From positions 464,506 through 528,505 of the forward strand of contig CAVZHY010000007.1 of the NCBI GenBank assembly GCA_963775235.1: a stretch of DNA of 64,000 bases, read 5' to 3'. This stretch comes from JBBDMC01 sp963775235. Its GTDB lineage: Bacteria > Pseudomonadota > Alphaproteobacteria > Rhizobiales > Kaistiaceae. A model generated the notes under the pieces. It worked only from the letters and a program-made list of their open reading frames with translations. It was not told the DNA's origin and searched no databases. The translations under genes were made by a program, and so were the position numbers. Below are positions 17,024 through 26,959 of this stretch, piece by piece; the first letter of the stretch is position 1; each line of letters begins with the position of its first letter.

Positions 17024-18805
17024 TCAGGCGTGCAGGCCGGCCTTCGCCAATCCCTCGGCAATGCGCCGGGCCTTGGCGGGATCGCGGAAGGGCAGGCGGG
17101 CGAGGTGGACGTCGACGGAATAGTTCGGATTGATCTCCACCAGCTCGCGCCAGACCCGGCGGGCCTCTTCGACCCGGCCGAGATGACCGAGGGCTGCGGC
17201 GAGCAGGCTACGGGAGAGGTCCGTCTCCGGCGTCAGCAGGATCCGCTCGCGGAAGTGCGCGGCAGCGGTCTCGTAGTTCCCGGCCACCAGGTAGGCCAAG
17301 CCGAGGAAGTGCATGTACTGGCTGGCGTCCACCGGATCGAGGCGTATGGCGCGCTCGATGTCGGGGATTCCGGCATTCGGGTCGCCGGCAAAGATTTGCA
17401 CGGCGCCGCGCGAGTTGAAGGCGGCAGCATAGTTGGGGCTCAGTTCCAGCGCCTTGTCGATGGCCGCCTTGGAACGGTCGTAGTCACGGCTGAACCCCGC
17501 TGTCATCGACAGCACGTACCGGGCGTAGGAATCATCGGGAGCAAGCTCGACCGCCTTCGTGGCGAGTTCGTCCGCGCGGCGGAGCGTGGCGGGGAGATCG
17601 GGCAGCCAAGCGTTGTTGTAGGCCAGACCGAACGCCAGCGCGAGGCCGGCATACGCCGGACCGTAGTTGGGATCCCGCTCGATGGCGCGCTCCAGCAGGA
17701 CACGCGCCTGCTCGAAGATCTCGCGGGTCTTGTGGCTGCCGGACATCACCTCGCGCCCGCGCAGGAACAGGTCGTGAGCCTCGACACTTTCGGTGGCGTT
17801 GTCGGCGATGCGTTGTTTCTCGCCGGGTGTCAGCGTCACCTTGAGAGCAGCGACGATGCGCTGGGTGACGTCGTCCTGGACTTCGAAGATATCGGTGAGG
17901 TCGCGGTCGTAGCGCTCCGCCCACAGGTGGTTGCCGGTTTCGGCGTCGATGAGCTGGGCGGTGATCCTGACCCGGTTGCCGGCGCGCCGGATCGACCCTT
18001 CCAGCACCGATTTGACGCCGAGTTCGCGCCCGACGGTGCGGATGTCGAAGGACTTGCCCTTGTAGACGAAGCTCGAATTGCGGGCGATGACGGCAAGGCC
18101 GCCGACCTTGGACAAGTCGGTGATGATGTCCTCGGTGATGCCGTCGGAGAAATATTCCTGCTCGGGATCGCCGGACATGTTGTTGAAGGGCACCACGGCG
18201 ATCGACGGCTGCTCGCCACGCGCCGGCTGCGGCCTCGTCGTCGGGGTGGACGGTGGCCCGGACGGTTTCGCCACCGGATCGTTGTCCGGGTGCCACTTCC
18301 ACACGCGGATCGGCCGCTCGATATTCTTGACCGTCACCTCGCCGCCGTCGCGCAGCCTGACGTTGATGCGGCTGCCGACGCTTTCGTTGACGATCGAGGC
18401 AACGCAGATGCCGCCCGGTTCCGCCAGCGGTTCCAGTCGCGCGGCGACGTTGACCCCGTCGCCGTAGATGTCGTCGCCGTCGATGATGATGTCGCCGAGA
18501 TTGACCCCGATCCTGAGCACGATGTCACGGGCGCCGGGTTGCGCCCGCGCACGGACCGCCCGCTGCACGGCGAGGGCACAATTGACCGCGTCGACGACGC
18601 TCGAAAACTCCACCAGCGTGCCGTCGCCTATCAGCTTGACGACGCGGCCGCCATGCTCGGCGACGGTGGGGTCGAAGACCGTCTCGCGGTGGCGCTTGAG
18701 TGCGGCCAGGGTACCGGCCTCGTCGGCGCCCATCATGAGGGAATAGCCGACCACATCGGCCGCCAAAATCGCCGCAAGCCGCCGGTTGGTGTGGGTTTCC
18801 GCCAT
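17024..18805 (-). CDS. Adenylate/guanylate cyclase with TolB-like and TPR domains
   Basis: Product of 593 aa, intact. Class III cyclase domain at residues 8-170: ILAADVVGYS and IGDGTLVEF carry the two metal-binding aspartates, and GDGVNVAARLE is the conserved helix. A linker rich in Pro/Thr leads to a TolB/FlgO-like domain (SIAVVPFNNMSGDPEQEYFS, about 200-320). Repeated TPRs follow (about 345-580; for example NYGPAYAGLALAFGLAY and NYAAAFNSRGAVQIFAGDP). No transmembrane segment is seen, so cytoplasmic. Such proteins are abundant in rhizobia. It is encoded opposite to the nudL-DUF6111 and cca genes it separates. Confidence 0.93.
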   Translation of the reverse strand: MAETHTNRRLAAILAADVVGYSLMMGADEAGTLAALKRHRETVFDPTVAEHGGRVVKLIGDGTLVEFSSVVDAVNCALAVQRAVRARAQPGARDIVLRIGVNLGDIIIDGDDIYGDGVNVAARLEPLAEPGGICVASIVNESVGSRINVRLRDGGEVTVKNIERPIRVWKWHPDNDPVAKPSGPPSTPTTRPQPARGEQPSIAVVPFNNMSGDPEQEYFSDGITEDIITDLSKVGGLAVIARNSSFVYKGKSFDIRTVGRELGVKSVLEGSIRRAGNRVRITAQLIDAETGNHLWAERYDRDLTDIFEVQDDVTQRIVAALKVTLTPGEKQRIADNATESVEAHDLFLRGREVMSGSHKTREIFEQARVLLERAIERDPNYGPAYAGLALAFGLAYNNAWLPDLPATLRRADELATKAVELAPDDSYARYVLSMTAGFSRDYDRSKAAIDKALELSPNYAAAFNSRGAVQIFAGDPNAGIPDIERAIRLDPVDASQYMHFLGLAYLVAGNYETAAAHFRERILLTPETDLSRSLLAAALGHLGRVEEARRVWRELVEINPNYSVDVHLARLPFRDPAKARRIAEGLAKAGLHA

Positions 18806-18922
18806 GACGGATAGGTAGTGTAATTCTGGGGCCGGCGCCAGCGGTGTGCGGGGCGCTTAAAGCCGGGCGGCGAATCTGCGACGATCGCCGGCCATGATGC
18901 AAGCCCGACGGGCGGGGACAGG

Positions 18923-20167
18923 ATGAGTGAACAGGCGCCAGGAATTGCAGGTGCCGCGTGGCTGGCGGCGCCGGCGGTGCGCCGCGTCTTCGCCGTGCTG
19001 ACAGGCGGCGGCGAGGAGGCCCGCGTCGTCGGCGGTGCGGTGCGCAACGCGCTCATGGGCCTGCCGGTGGGCGAGATCGATTTCGGCACCACCGCCACCC
19101 CGGCAACGGTCGCTGCCCGTGCCGGCGCTGCCGGCATCAAGGTGGCACCGACCGGGGTCGCGCACGGCACGCTGACGCTGATCGTGGGCGGGCGTCCGTT
19201 CGAGGTGACGACGCTGCGCGAGGACATCGAGACCGACGGGCGCCACGCGGTCGTCCGCTTCGGCTCCGACTGGGAGGCGGATGCACGCCGCCGCGACTTC
19301 ACGGTCAACGCGCTCTCCGTCGATGCCGACGGTACCGTTTACGATCCGGTCGGGGGATACGGCGACATCCGCGCCCGGCGCATTCGCTTCATCGGCGATC
19401 CCGACCGGCGGATCGCCGAAGACCGGCTGCGCATTCTGCGCTTCTTCCGTTTCCACGCCGACTACGGCAAGGGCGAGATCGACGTCGACGGGCTTGCGGC
19501 GGTGACGCGCGCGCGCGACGGCCTGCGCGACCTGTCGGCGGAACGCATCGGCCAGGAGATGCGCCGGCTGGTGGTGGCGGCACGGGCGGTCGAGGCGGTC
19601 ACGCTGATGCAGGAGGCCGGCATCCTGCCGATCGTGCTCGCCGGCATCGGCTACCTCGCGGCATTCGCGCGTCTCGTCCGGTTTGAGGCGGCGGTGGGGT
19701 CCGCTCCCGCCGCGCCGCTGAGGCTCGCGGCGCTGGCTTGCCGTATCGAGGAAGATGTGCAGCGCGTCACCGAGCGTCTGCGGCTTTCCAACGCCGAACG
19801 CGACCGCATGTCGAAGGCGCTCGTTGCCGCGGGGGACCTGATGCCGCCGCCGGACCGTCGCGGTGCGCGTCGGCTGCTCTATCGGCACCGCGAGGAAGCA
19901 TATCGGGACGGCGTAGCGCTCGCCTTCGCCTGGGGCGAGGCGGCGGTGGCAGATCCGGCATGGCGGGCCTTGGCGGACCTTCCCGCCCAGTGGACGGCGC
20001 CGACGTTCCCGCTCGGCGGCCGCGACGTGGTGGCAGCGGGGCGCCGGCCGGGGCCCGGCGTCGGTGCGATGCTGGCCGCTGTGGAAGCGTGGTGGATCGA
20101 GCAGGATTTCGCTCCCGACGAGGCCCAGCTTCGCCGGCGGCTGCAACAGGTCATGGCGGAGCAGTGA
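18923..20167 (+). CDS. cca: CCA tRNA nucleotidyltransferase
   Basis: Product of 414 aa. The nucleotidyltransferase head has VVGGAVRNALMGLPVGEIDF (the G-G-x-V-R motif then the carboxylate pair, here E-x-D rather than the more usual D-x-D), HGTLTLIVGGRPFEVTTLRE, RRDFTVNAL, and DPDRRIAEDRLRILRFFRF for nucleotide selection. It adds or repairs the CCA end of tRNAs and is essential where tRNA genes lack CCA. It normally follows nudL-DUF6111, from which a minus-strand cyclase now separates it. It converges with hemF, 12 bases apart. Confidence 0.93.
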   Translation: MSEQAPGIAGAAWLAAPAVRRVFAVLTGGGEEARVVGGAVRNALMGLPVGEIDFGTTATPATVAARAGAAGIKVAPTGVAHGTLTLIVGGRPFEVTTLREDIETDGRHAVVRFGSDWEADARRRDFTVNALSVDADGTVYDPVGGYGDIRARRIRFIGDPDRRIAEDRLRILRFFRFHADYGKGEIDVDGLAAVTRARDGLRDLSAERIGQEMRRLVVAARAVEAVTLMQEAGILPIVLAGIGYLAAFARLVRFEAAVGSAPAAPLRLAALACRIEEDVQRVTERLRLSNAERDRMSKALVAAGDLMPPPDRRGARRLLYRHREEAYRDGVALAFAWGEAAVADPAWRALADLPAQWTAPTFPLGGRDVVAAGRRPGPGVGAMLAAVEAWWIEQDFAPDEAQLRRRLQQVMAEQ

Positions 20168-20179
20168 ACGGGCGCTGGC

Positions 20180-21067
20180 CTACGGCCACTTCACCAGCGG
20201 CGGCATGGACGACAGGATCGAGGCGACGTTGCCGCCGGTCTTGAGGCCGAACACGGTGCCGCGGTCGTAGATCAGGTTGAACTCGACGTAGCGGCCGCGG
20301 CGGACGAGCTGCTCGTCACGTTCGGCTTCGCTCCACGGCTTGGTGAAGTTCCGCTGCACCAGCTTCGGATAGATGTCGTGGAATGCGAGGCCGACGTCGC
20401 GGGTGAAGGCGAAGTCCGCCTCCCAGTCGCCGGAGTTCAGCCAGTCGTAGAAAATGCCGCCGATGCCGCGCGGCTCGTTCCGGTGCTTGAGAAAGAAATA
20501 GTCGTCGCACCATTTCTTGTAGCGGGCGTAGTCGGCGACCGCATGGGCGTCGCAGGCGGCTTGCATGGCGGCGTGGAAGTCGACCGCGTCGGGGTCGTCC
20601 TGTGTGCGGCGGGCGGCGAGCACCGGGGTGAGGTCGGCACCGCCGCCGAACCACTGGCGCGACGTCACCACCATGCGGGTGTTCATGTGGACGGCGGGCA
20701 CGTGCGGATTCCACAGGTGGGCGATGAGCGAGATGCCGCCCGCCCAGAATCGCGGGTCTTCCTCGGCGCCGGGGATGTCCTTGCGGAACTCCGGCGCAAA
20801 CTCGCCGTGGACGGTTGAGATGTGGACGCCGACTTTCTCGAAGACGCGGCCCTTCATCATCGCCATGACGCCGCCGCCGCCATCCCCACCGGAATGGTCG
20901 GTACGTTTCCACGGCGTCCGCTCGAAACGTCCCACCGGTTTGTCGGCGCCGGGGGCGTCGGCGGGCAGGTCGTCCTCGATCGCCTCGAAGGCGGCGGTGA
21001 TCCGGTCGCGCAGTTCGGCGAACCAGGCGGCGGCGCGGGCTTTCTTTTCTTCCATCGGATCGGGCAT
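20180..21067 (-). CDS. hemF: Oxygen-dependent coproporphyrinogen III oxidase
   Basis: Product of 295 aa from the ATG at 21067 (MPDPMEEKK); an upstream GTG or ATG is possible. Hallmarks of HemF are all present: ISTVHGEFAPEFRKDIPGAE, AGGISLIAHLWNPHVPAVHM, WFGGGADLTP, WCDDYFFLKHRNEPRGIGGI and RRGRYVEFNLIYDRGT. It oxidatively decarboxylates coproporphyrinogen III to protoporphyrinogen IX using O2 in haem synthesis. Soluble homodimer. It lies upstream of the bc1 genes, which need haem. Confidence 0.95.
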   Translation of the reverse strand: MPDPMEEKKARAAAWFAELRDRITAAFEAIEDDLPADAPGADKPVGRFERTPWKRTDHSGGDGGGGVMAMMKGRVFEKVGVHISTVHGEFAPEFRKDIPGAEEDPRFWAGGISLIAHLWNPHVPAVHMNTRMVVTSRQWFGGGADLTPVLAARRTQDDPDAVDFHAAMQAACDAHAVADYARYKKWCDDYFFLKHRNEPRGIGGIFYDWLNSGDWEADFAFTRDVGLAFHDIYPKLVQRNFTKPWSEAERDEQLVRRGRYVEFNLIYDRGTVFGLKTGGNVASILSSMPPLVKWP

Positions 21068-21157
21068 GGCGTGGGTGGATGCTGGGTGACTTCGGTCGAC
21101 GGCAATGCCCTGCCGTTCGCGCTTTGGCAAGTGCGCCGCGTTGCGGTCACGACGTGT

Positions 21158-21627
21158 CTATGGCGCCGGCGGAAATCCGTCCGTCTGCCTGAGCGCCTCG
21201 CCGAGCGCCATGGCGGCGGCGACGGCCACGTTGAGTGAGCGCAGGCCGGCTTCATCGGGATCGACCAGGCGGGCGTCGGCGCATGGTGGATCGGTTTCCG
21301 GGACGCCGGCGCTCTCGCGGCCAAGAAGGATGATGTCGTCCGCGGCGAAGGCGAACGCGGTATAGGGGAGGGCGGCGCGCGTGGTCATCAGAATCAGGCG
21401 TCCGCCAGCTGTCGGCCCGCGCCGCCTCGAAGCCCGGCCAGTCGACGTGGCGGACGATGTCGGCGAGGGTGAGGTAGTCCATGCCCGCCCGGCGGAGCGC
21501 CCGGTCCGAAAGGTCGAAGCCGGTCGGGCCCGATGACGTGGACCGTCACGCCCAGGCAGGCGGCGAGCCGCAGGATCGTGCCGGTATTCTGCGGGATGTC
21601 CGGTTCGAAGAGGGCGAGGGCAACCAT
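21158..21627 (-). CDS. trmL: tRNA (cytidine/uridine-2'-O-)-methyltransferase, SPOUT family (frameshifted)
   Basis: About 156 aa after allowing two indels (near 21525 and 21395). N-terminal MVALALFEPDIPQNTGTILR with LAACLGVTVHVIGP is the TrmL/YibK start; a middle piece DRALRRAGMDYLTLADIVRH is in another frame; the C-terminal knot LILMTTRAALPYTAFAFAAD, LGRESAGVP and SLNVAVAAAMALGEALRQ is intact. TrmL methylates the wobble ribose of tRNA-Leu. It is commonly found just upstream of petABC in this class. Indels are likely errors. Confidence 0.85.
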
Positions 21628-21732
21628 CGGCTTCCCTTCGGCCGCCAGGCGCGGCTTGCCGATGGCGCCCTGCGGCAACATCTGCTAGTTGGGCGGAAAC
21701 TGCCCCGAGCGGGCGTGAAGGCGAAGATCTGG

Positions 21733-23586
21733 ATGGCCTGGTACGAAAAACTGATCGATCCGCTGCCGGACGACCCGGTGGTCCGCCCGCCCGACACGGT
21801 GTGGGCGTTCTACCTCCATTTCATCAAGCCGGTGAAATGGCTGATTCTCGCCGTTATGGTGCTGTCGCTCGCGGGCTCGCTGATCGAGATGGGTCTGTTC
21901 GTCTTCATCGGCTGGCTGGTCGACTGGGTCAACCAGACGCCGCGGGACGCCTTCTTCGCCGAGCATGGCTGGCAGCTCGCGGTGATGGGCGTCATCGTCC
22001 TGTTCATACGGCCGATCATCGCGATCCTGTCGCGCAGCTTCAACAACCTGGCGCTGGTGCCGGGCCTCCAGAACCGCGTGCGCTGGGCGAGCTACCGCTA
22101 TGTGGTGCGCCAGAGCGTCACGTTCTTCCAGAACGACTTCGCCGGCCGCATCGCCCAGAAAGTGCTGCAGACCGGGCCGGCGGTGCGGGACACGGTGGGG
22201 AGCACGATCGACAGCCTGTGGACGTTCGTCGTCTACGTCGCGGGCATGTTTTACCTGTTCGGACGGCTTGACCTCCTGCTCATCATCCCGGTGGCGGTGT
22301 GGGGCGGTGGCCTACGGAATAACCGCCTACAAGCTGATCCCGCCGGTCAAGAAGCGCTCCGCGGCGCAGGCGGAGGCGGCTTCGGTGCTGTCGGGACGCG
22401 TCGTCAATTCCTACACCAACATCCAGTCGGTGAAGCTCTTCGGCCGCGTCGACCGCGAGGACAATTTCGTGCGCGAGGGCTTCCGTGGGCACGTCAAGGC
22501 CTACCGGGACTTCGCCGGGTGGAACGCGACCATGATGGTGACGCTGACGACGCTCAACGGCGGCCTGATCACCGCCATCGGCGGATTGTCCGTGTACCTG
22601 TGGTCCAAGGGGATCGTCACGGCCGGCGGCATCGCCATGGCGACCTCGCTGGTCATCCGCCTCAACCAGATGTCGAACTTCATCCTCAGGAACATCGCCG
22701 GCCTGTTCGAGGACGTCGGGCTGGTGCAGAACGGTATCCAGACGATCAGCCGGCCGAACGCGATCGTCGACCGTCCGGACGCCAGGCCGCTGGTGGTCGC
22801 GCGGGCGAGATCCAGTTCGACAACGTGCGCTTCCACTACGGGCGCGAGCGCGGGGTCATCGAAAACTTCAACCTGACGGTCAAGCCCGGGCGAGCGGGTG
22901 GGGCTGGTCGGCCGCTCGGGCGCCGGCAAGTCGACGCTGGTCAATCTGCTGTTGCGCTTCTACGACCTGGAGGGCGGACGCATCCTGATCGACGGTCAGG
23001 ACATCCGCGACGTCACCCAGGAGAGCCTGCGCGACAACATCGGCATGGTCACCCAGGACACCTCGCTGCTTCACCGCTCTGTGCGCGACAACATCCGCTA
23101 CGGCCGGCCGCGAGGCGAGCCAGGAGGAGATCGTCGCCGCCGCCAAGCGCGCCGAGGCGCACGAGTTCATCCTGGGCCTCAAGGACTACAATGGCCGCAC
23201 CGGCTACGACGCCCACGTCGGCGAGCGTGGCGTCAAGCTCTCCGGCGGACAGCGCCAGCGTGTCGCCATCGCCCGGCTGATCCTCAAGGACGCGCCGATC
23301 CTGGTGCTGGACGAGGCGACGAGCGCGCTCGATTCGGAAGTGGAGGCGGCGATCCAGGAAAGCCTCTACGCCCTGATGGAGGGGCGCACGGTGATCGCCA
23401 TCGCCCACCGCCTGTCGACGATCGCGGTGCTCGACCGGCTGGTGGTGCTCGACGACGGCCGCATCGTCGAGGTCGGGCACCCATCATGAGCTGCTGGCGC
23501 GCAACGGGCTCTATGCCGCGCTGTGGCACCGCCAGTCGGGCGGCTTCCTCGGCCTCGACGAGCCGCTGCCGGCGGCGGCGGAGTAG
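21733..23586 (+). CDS. ABC exporter, fused permease and ATPase (frameshifted)
   Basis: About 617 aa across four indels (near 22310, 22800, 22890, 23105; another near 23483). Residues 1-330 form the six-helix exporter domain (WLILAVMVLSLAGSLIEMGL, then further helices). The ATPase domain has Walker A GRSGAGKST, Q-loop MVTQDT, signature LSGGQRQRVAIAR, Walker B ILVLDEATSALD, and H-loop AIAHRLS. Export substrate is unknown; the family includes lipid and peptide exporters. It starts about 100 bases from the divergent trmL and precedes petA, an arrangement common in alphaproteobacteria. Confidence 0.88.
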
Positions 23587-23726
23587 CGACCGCGACGCCG
23601 CCCGCGACAATGTGCGGCGACCGGTGCCCGGCACTGGACATTTCGCGGTTGCGAAGGCTAAACAGTCGCGGCTGACGGGGCACTTCGGCCTCGCGCCGAC
23701 TGCCTGAGCCGACAAGGGAATCTATC

Positions 23727-24300
23727 TTGGCGAGTACCGACACGGCGGACCATCCGGAGCCGACCCGCCGCGACTTCATCTACATCGCTACCGGCGCGGT
23801 GGTCGCCGTCGGCGCCGCGCTCACGGTCTGGCCGCTGATCGACCAGATGAACCCGGACGCGGCGGCGCTGGCGCTCGCCTCGATCGAGGTCGACGTCTCG
23901 TCGGTCACGCCGGGCATGTCGATGACCGTCAAATGGCGCGGCAAGCCGGTCGTCATCCGCCGGCGGACCGACGCCGAGGTCGCCGAGGCCCAGCAGGTCG
24001 ACGTCAGCACGCCTGCGCGACCCGGTACGCCCGCAACGCCAATCTGCCCGCCGACGCGCCGGCCACCGACGCCAACCGCTCGGTGCCGGGCAGGGAGGCG
24101 TGGCTGATCATGATCGAGGTGTGCACGCACCTCGGCTGCATTCCGCTCGGCCAGCAGGGTCTCTACGGCGGCTGGTTCTGTCCCTGCCACGGCTCGCAGT
24201 ACGACACCGCCGGCCGCATCCGCCAAGGGCCCGGCGCCGCAGAACATGGCGATCCCGACGTACCAGTTCACCTCCGACACCAAGCGTCAAGATCGGCTGA
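23727..24300 (+). CDS. petA: Ubiquinol-cytochrome c reductase iron-sulfur (Rieske) subunit (frameshifted)
   Basis: Begins at a TTG at 23727 with AAGGGA seven bases upstream. About 190 aa with two or three indels (near 24015, 24230, 24286). N-terminal twin-Arg-like TRRDFIYIATGAVVAVGAAL forms the single membrane anchor. [2Fe-2S] ligands are in CTHLGCIP and CPCHGSQYD, both intact. The C-terminal TYQFTSDTK resumes in another frame as VKIG and stop. It is the electron entry domain of cytochrome bc1. The first gene of petABC. Confidence 0.93.
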
Positions 24301-24320
24301 TCGGGGCGAGACACGACAAC

Positions 24321-25571
24321 ATGGCCGAGCACTCAACGACCTACCAGCCGAAAAGCCGCGCCGGGAGGTGGCTCGAGAGCCGGCTGCCGGTCTTCGGTCT
24401 CATCCACTCCTCGTTCGTCGCCTATCCGACGCCGCGCAACCTGAACTACTGGTGGACGTTCGGCGGCATCCTGACGTTTCATGCTCGGTCGCCCAGATCG
24501 TCACCGGCATCGTGCTCGCCATGCACTACACGGCGGACGCGGGGCTGGCGTTCAATTCGGTCGAGCACATCATGCGCGACGTGAACTACGGCTGGCTGTT
24601 GCGCTACCTGCACGCCAACGGCGCCTCGCTGTTCTTCTTCGCCGTCTACATCCACATGTTCCGCAGCCTCTACTACGGCTCCTACAAGGAGCCGCGCGAG
24701 GTCCTATGGATCCTCGGCGTCATCATCTTCCTGCTGATGATCCTGACCGCGTTCCTCGGCTACACGCTGCCGTGGGGGCAGATGTCGTTCTGGGCGGCGA
24801 CGGTGATCACCAGCCTGTTCACGGCGATCCCGGGCATCGGCCACGCGATCACGACGTGGCTGTGGGGCGACTTCGCCGTCGATAACGCGACGCTGGTGCG
24901 CTTCTACTCGCTCCACTACCTGCTGCCGTTCATGATCGCCGGGGTGGTGATCCTGCACCTGTGGTCGCTGCACGTCGTCGGCCAGAACAACCCGCTTGGC
25001 ATCAACGTCAAGTCGAAGGAAGACACCGTTCGCTTCACGCCGTATGCGACGATCAAGGACCTCTTCGGCCTGTCGGTCTTCCTGATCCTTTTCGCGTGGC
25101 TCACCTTCTTCCTGCCCAACTATCTCGGCCATCCGGACAACTACATCCCGGCCAATCCGCTGCACACGCCGGAGCACATCGTGCCGGAATGGTACTTCCT
25201 GCCGTTCTACGCGATCCTGAGGGCCATCCCGAACAAGCTCATCGGCGTCATCGCCCTGTTCTCCGCGATCATCGTCCTGGCGTTCGTGCCATGGCTCGAT
25301 ACCTCGCGGGTGCGCTCGGCGAAGTTCCGGCCGGTCTATCGCCAGTTCTTCTGGATCCTGGTGCTGGCGACCGTTGGCCTTGGCTACCTCGGCTCGCAGC
25401 CGCCGGAGGGCGGTTACGTCGATCGCCGCGCGCATCCTGACCGCGTATTACTTCCTGCATTTCCTGTCATCATGCCGATGGTCGGGGTGATCGAGCGACC
25501 GAAGCCAAGGCCGGCGAGCATTACCGAGGCGGTGCTCGCGCGAAGGCGGTGCGGTCGAGGCGAAGAGCTGA
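24321..25571 (+). CDS. petB: Cytochrome b of the bc1 complex (frameshifted)
   Basis: About 415 aa once indels near 24480, 25420, 25455 and 25545 are repaired. Haem-ligand helices are seen as YLHANGASLFFFAVYIHMF and HYLLPFMIAGVVILHLW; the Qo-site motif PEWY is in EHIVPEWYFLPFYAILRAIP. Eight transmembrane helices can be counted. The repaired end reads VEAKS and TGA at 25569-25571. It carries both b haems and the quinol and quinone sites. The indels in an otherwise perfect respiratory gene argue for sequence error. Confidence 0.93.
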
Positions 25572-25576
25572 CGACG

Positions 25577-26445
25577 ATGAAACGGCACGTTCCGCTCTCT
25601 CGCGGCCGCCGCCGTTGTCGCGGGCTGTCGCTCGCCGCGGGTGCGCAACATGCAGCTGGGCAGGAGCTGCAGCACCTACCCGCTCAAGCCGCCGCCGTTG
25701 CAGCGCTGGTCGTTCAGCGGCTTCTTCGGCACGTTCGACCAGGCCCAGCTGCAGCGCGGCTACCAGGTCTACAAGGAGGTCTGCTCCAGCCTGCCATTCG
25801 ATGAACCTGGTCGCCTTCCGCACGCTCGCCGACCGCAACGGTGCCGCATTTCACCGCGCGCGAAGAGGTGAGGGCGCTGGCGGCGAGATACCAGGTCGAC
25901 CGACGGGCCCAACGACAAGGGCGAGATGTTCCAGCGGCCGGGCAAAACCGTCCGACACGTTTCCGGCGCCGTTCCCCAATCCCGAAGCCGCCGCCGCCGC
26001 CAACGGCGGCGCCGCGCCGCCCGACCTGTCGGTGATCGCCAAGGCGCGCGGCATCTCGCGCGGCGTGCTGTGGGGCCTGCTCGATTTCTTCACCGCCTAC
26101 CAGGAGGCCGGGCCGGACTACATCCACGCCCTGCTCACCGGCTTCACCATGCCGCCTCCGGGCGTCACCGTGCCGGCGGGGACGTACTACAACCCCTATT
26201 TCGACAACGGCATCTCGCTGCATATGCCGCCGCCGCTTTCCGACGGACAGGTCACGTACAGCGATGGGTCGCCGGAGACGGTCGATCAGTACGCGCACGA
26301 CGTGGCTGCCTTCCTGATGTGGACGGCGGAGCCGCATCTCGTCGACCGCAAGCGGCTGGGCTTCGAGGTGATGGTGTTCCTGGTGGTGTTCGCCGGGCTG
26401 ATGTACGTGACCAAGCGGAAGGTGTGGTCCGGGGTCGCGCACTGA
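25577..26445 (+). CDS. petC: Cytochrome c1 (frameshifted)
   Basis: About 285 aa. Signal peptide MKRHVPLS followed by an Ala-rich core. The mature start PPPLQRWSFSGFFGTFDQAQ and RGYQVYKEVC are clean. The haem site reads TGC-TCC-AGC-C-TGC-CAT: deleting the C at 25791 restores C-S-S-C-H and then SMNLVAFRTL. More indels occur near 25850 and 25950. The C-terminal GFTMPPPGVTVPAGTYYNPY, ISLHMPPPL (Met ligand) and membrane anchor VMVFLVVFAGLMYVTKRKVW are intact. It passes electrons to cytochrome c. Followed by a strong terminator. Confidence 0.92.
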
Positions 26446-26470
26446 TACGCGGTGCAGCGATGACATAAAA

Positions 26471-26495
26471 AAGGGCCCCGGCGGGGGCCCTTTTT
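26471..26495 (+). terminator. Rho-independent terminator of petABC
   Basis: GGGCCCC (26473-26479), loop GGCG, GGGGCCC (26484-26490), then five T. An A-run precedes the stem, so it can also terminate the convergent small gene on the minus strand. Confidence 0.9.
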
Positions 26496-26520
26496 GTAGC
26501 TGCACTGGCGGCCGCGCGTA

Positions 26521-26795
26521 CTACGGATGTTGCTGCCGGTTGGCGTGGTCGGCCAGCGTCAACGCCAGGCCGAAGCCGGGGACGAGGCAGAGGAGCAATT
26601 TGCCTCTCTGCTTGCCGATGACAACGCCGTTCGGGTTAGCTTCTTCTCGGCGTCGGCCACAACGATCGCCTCGCAAAGGGCGGAACTGGCGATCCACAGC
26701 GGCACAAATACACCGCCCGCCTTCGCGGGTTGCGGTTGGGCGACGAATGCCGCAAAAGCAAGCGCTGCCATCGCGCCGTACACTATCCGTTTCAT
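26521..26795 (-). CDS. Small exported protein (frameshifted)
   Basis: The annotatable frame starts MKRIVYGAMAALAFAAFVAQ with signal cleavage after PAKA. The tail in that frame looks non-native, but a one-base shift near 26640 yields EEANPNGVVIGKQRGKLLLC and LVPGFGLALTLADHANRQQ, ending at TAG 26521-26523, which is clearly protein-like. The repaired product is about 91 aa, with a second hydrophobic segment. Function unknown. Confidence 0.6.
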
Positions 26796-26959
26796 CCAGA
26801 CCCCCGAATCATCTGTCAGGACCGCATCTGCGGCGTTCGCTTAGCACGGAACGGCGTTGACGCCAATCCGGCCCGCCCGCCGCCGGGCTTTGCGGGTTGA
26901 CGGCAGGCGTCGTTGCTGGGATGGCCTTGGCGGCCTCGCAGACCTGGGAACGGCAAAGG

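Noticed and set aside
16661..18814. 717-codon open frame on the plus strand
   Set aside because: Exactly antisense to the intact cyclase/TPR gene; long antisense frames are expected in GC-rich coding DNA, and the translation has no domain character.
18923..19100. E-x-D in place of D-x-D in the CCA-adding enzyme as evidence of inactivity
   Set aside because: A conservative acidic change with all other motifs intact; such variants occur in functional enzymes, so no loss of activity is claimed.
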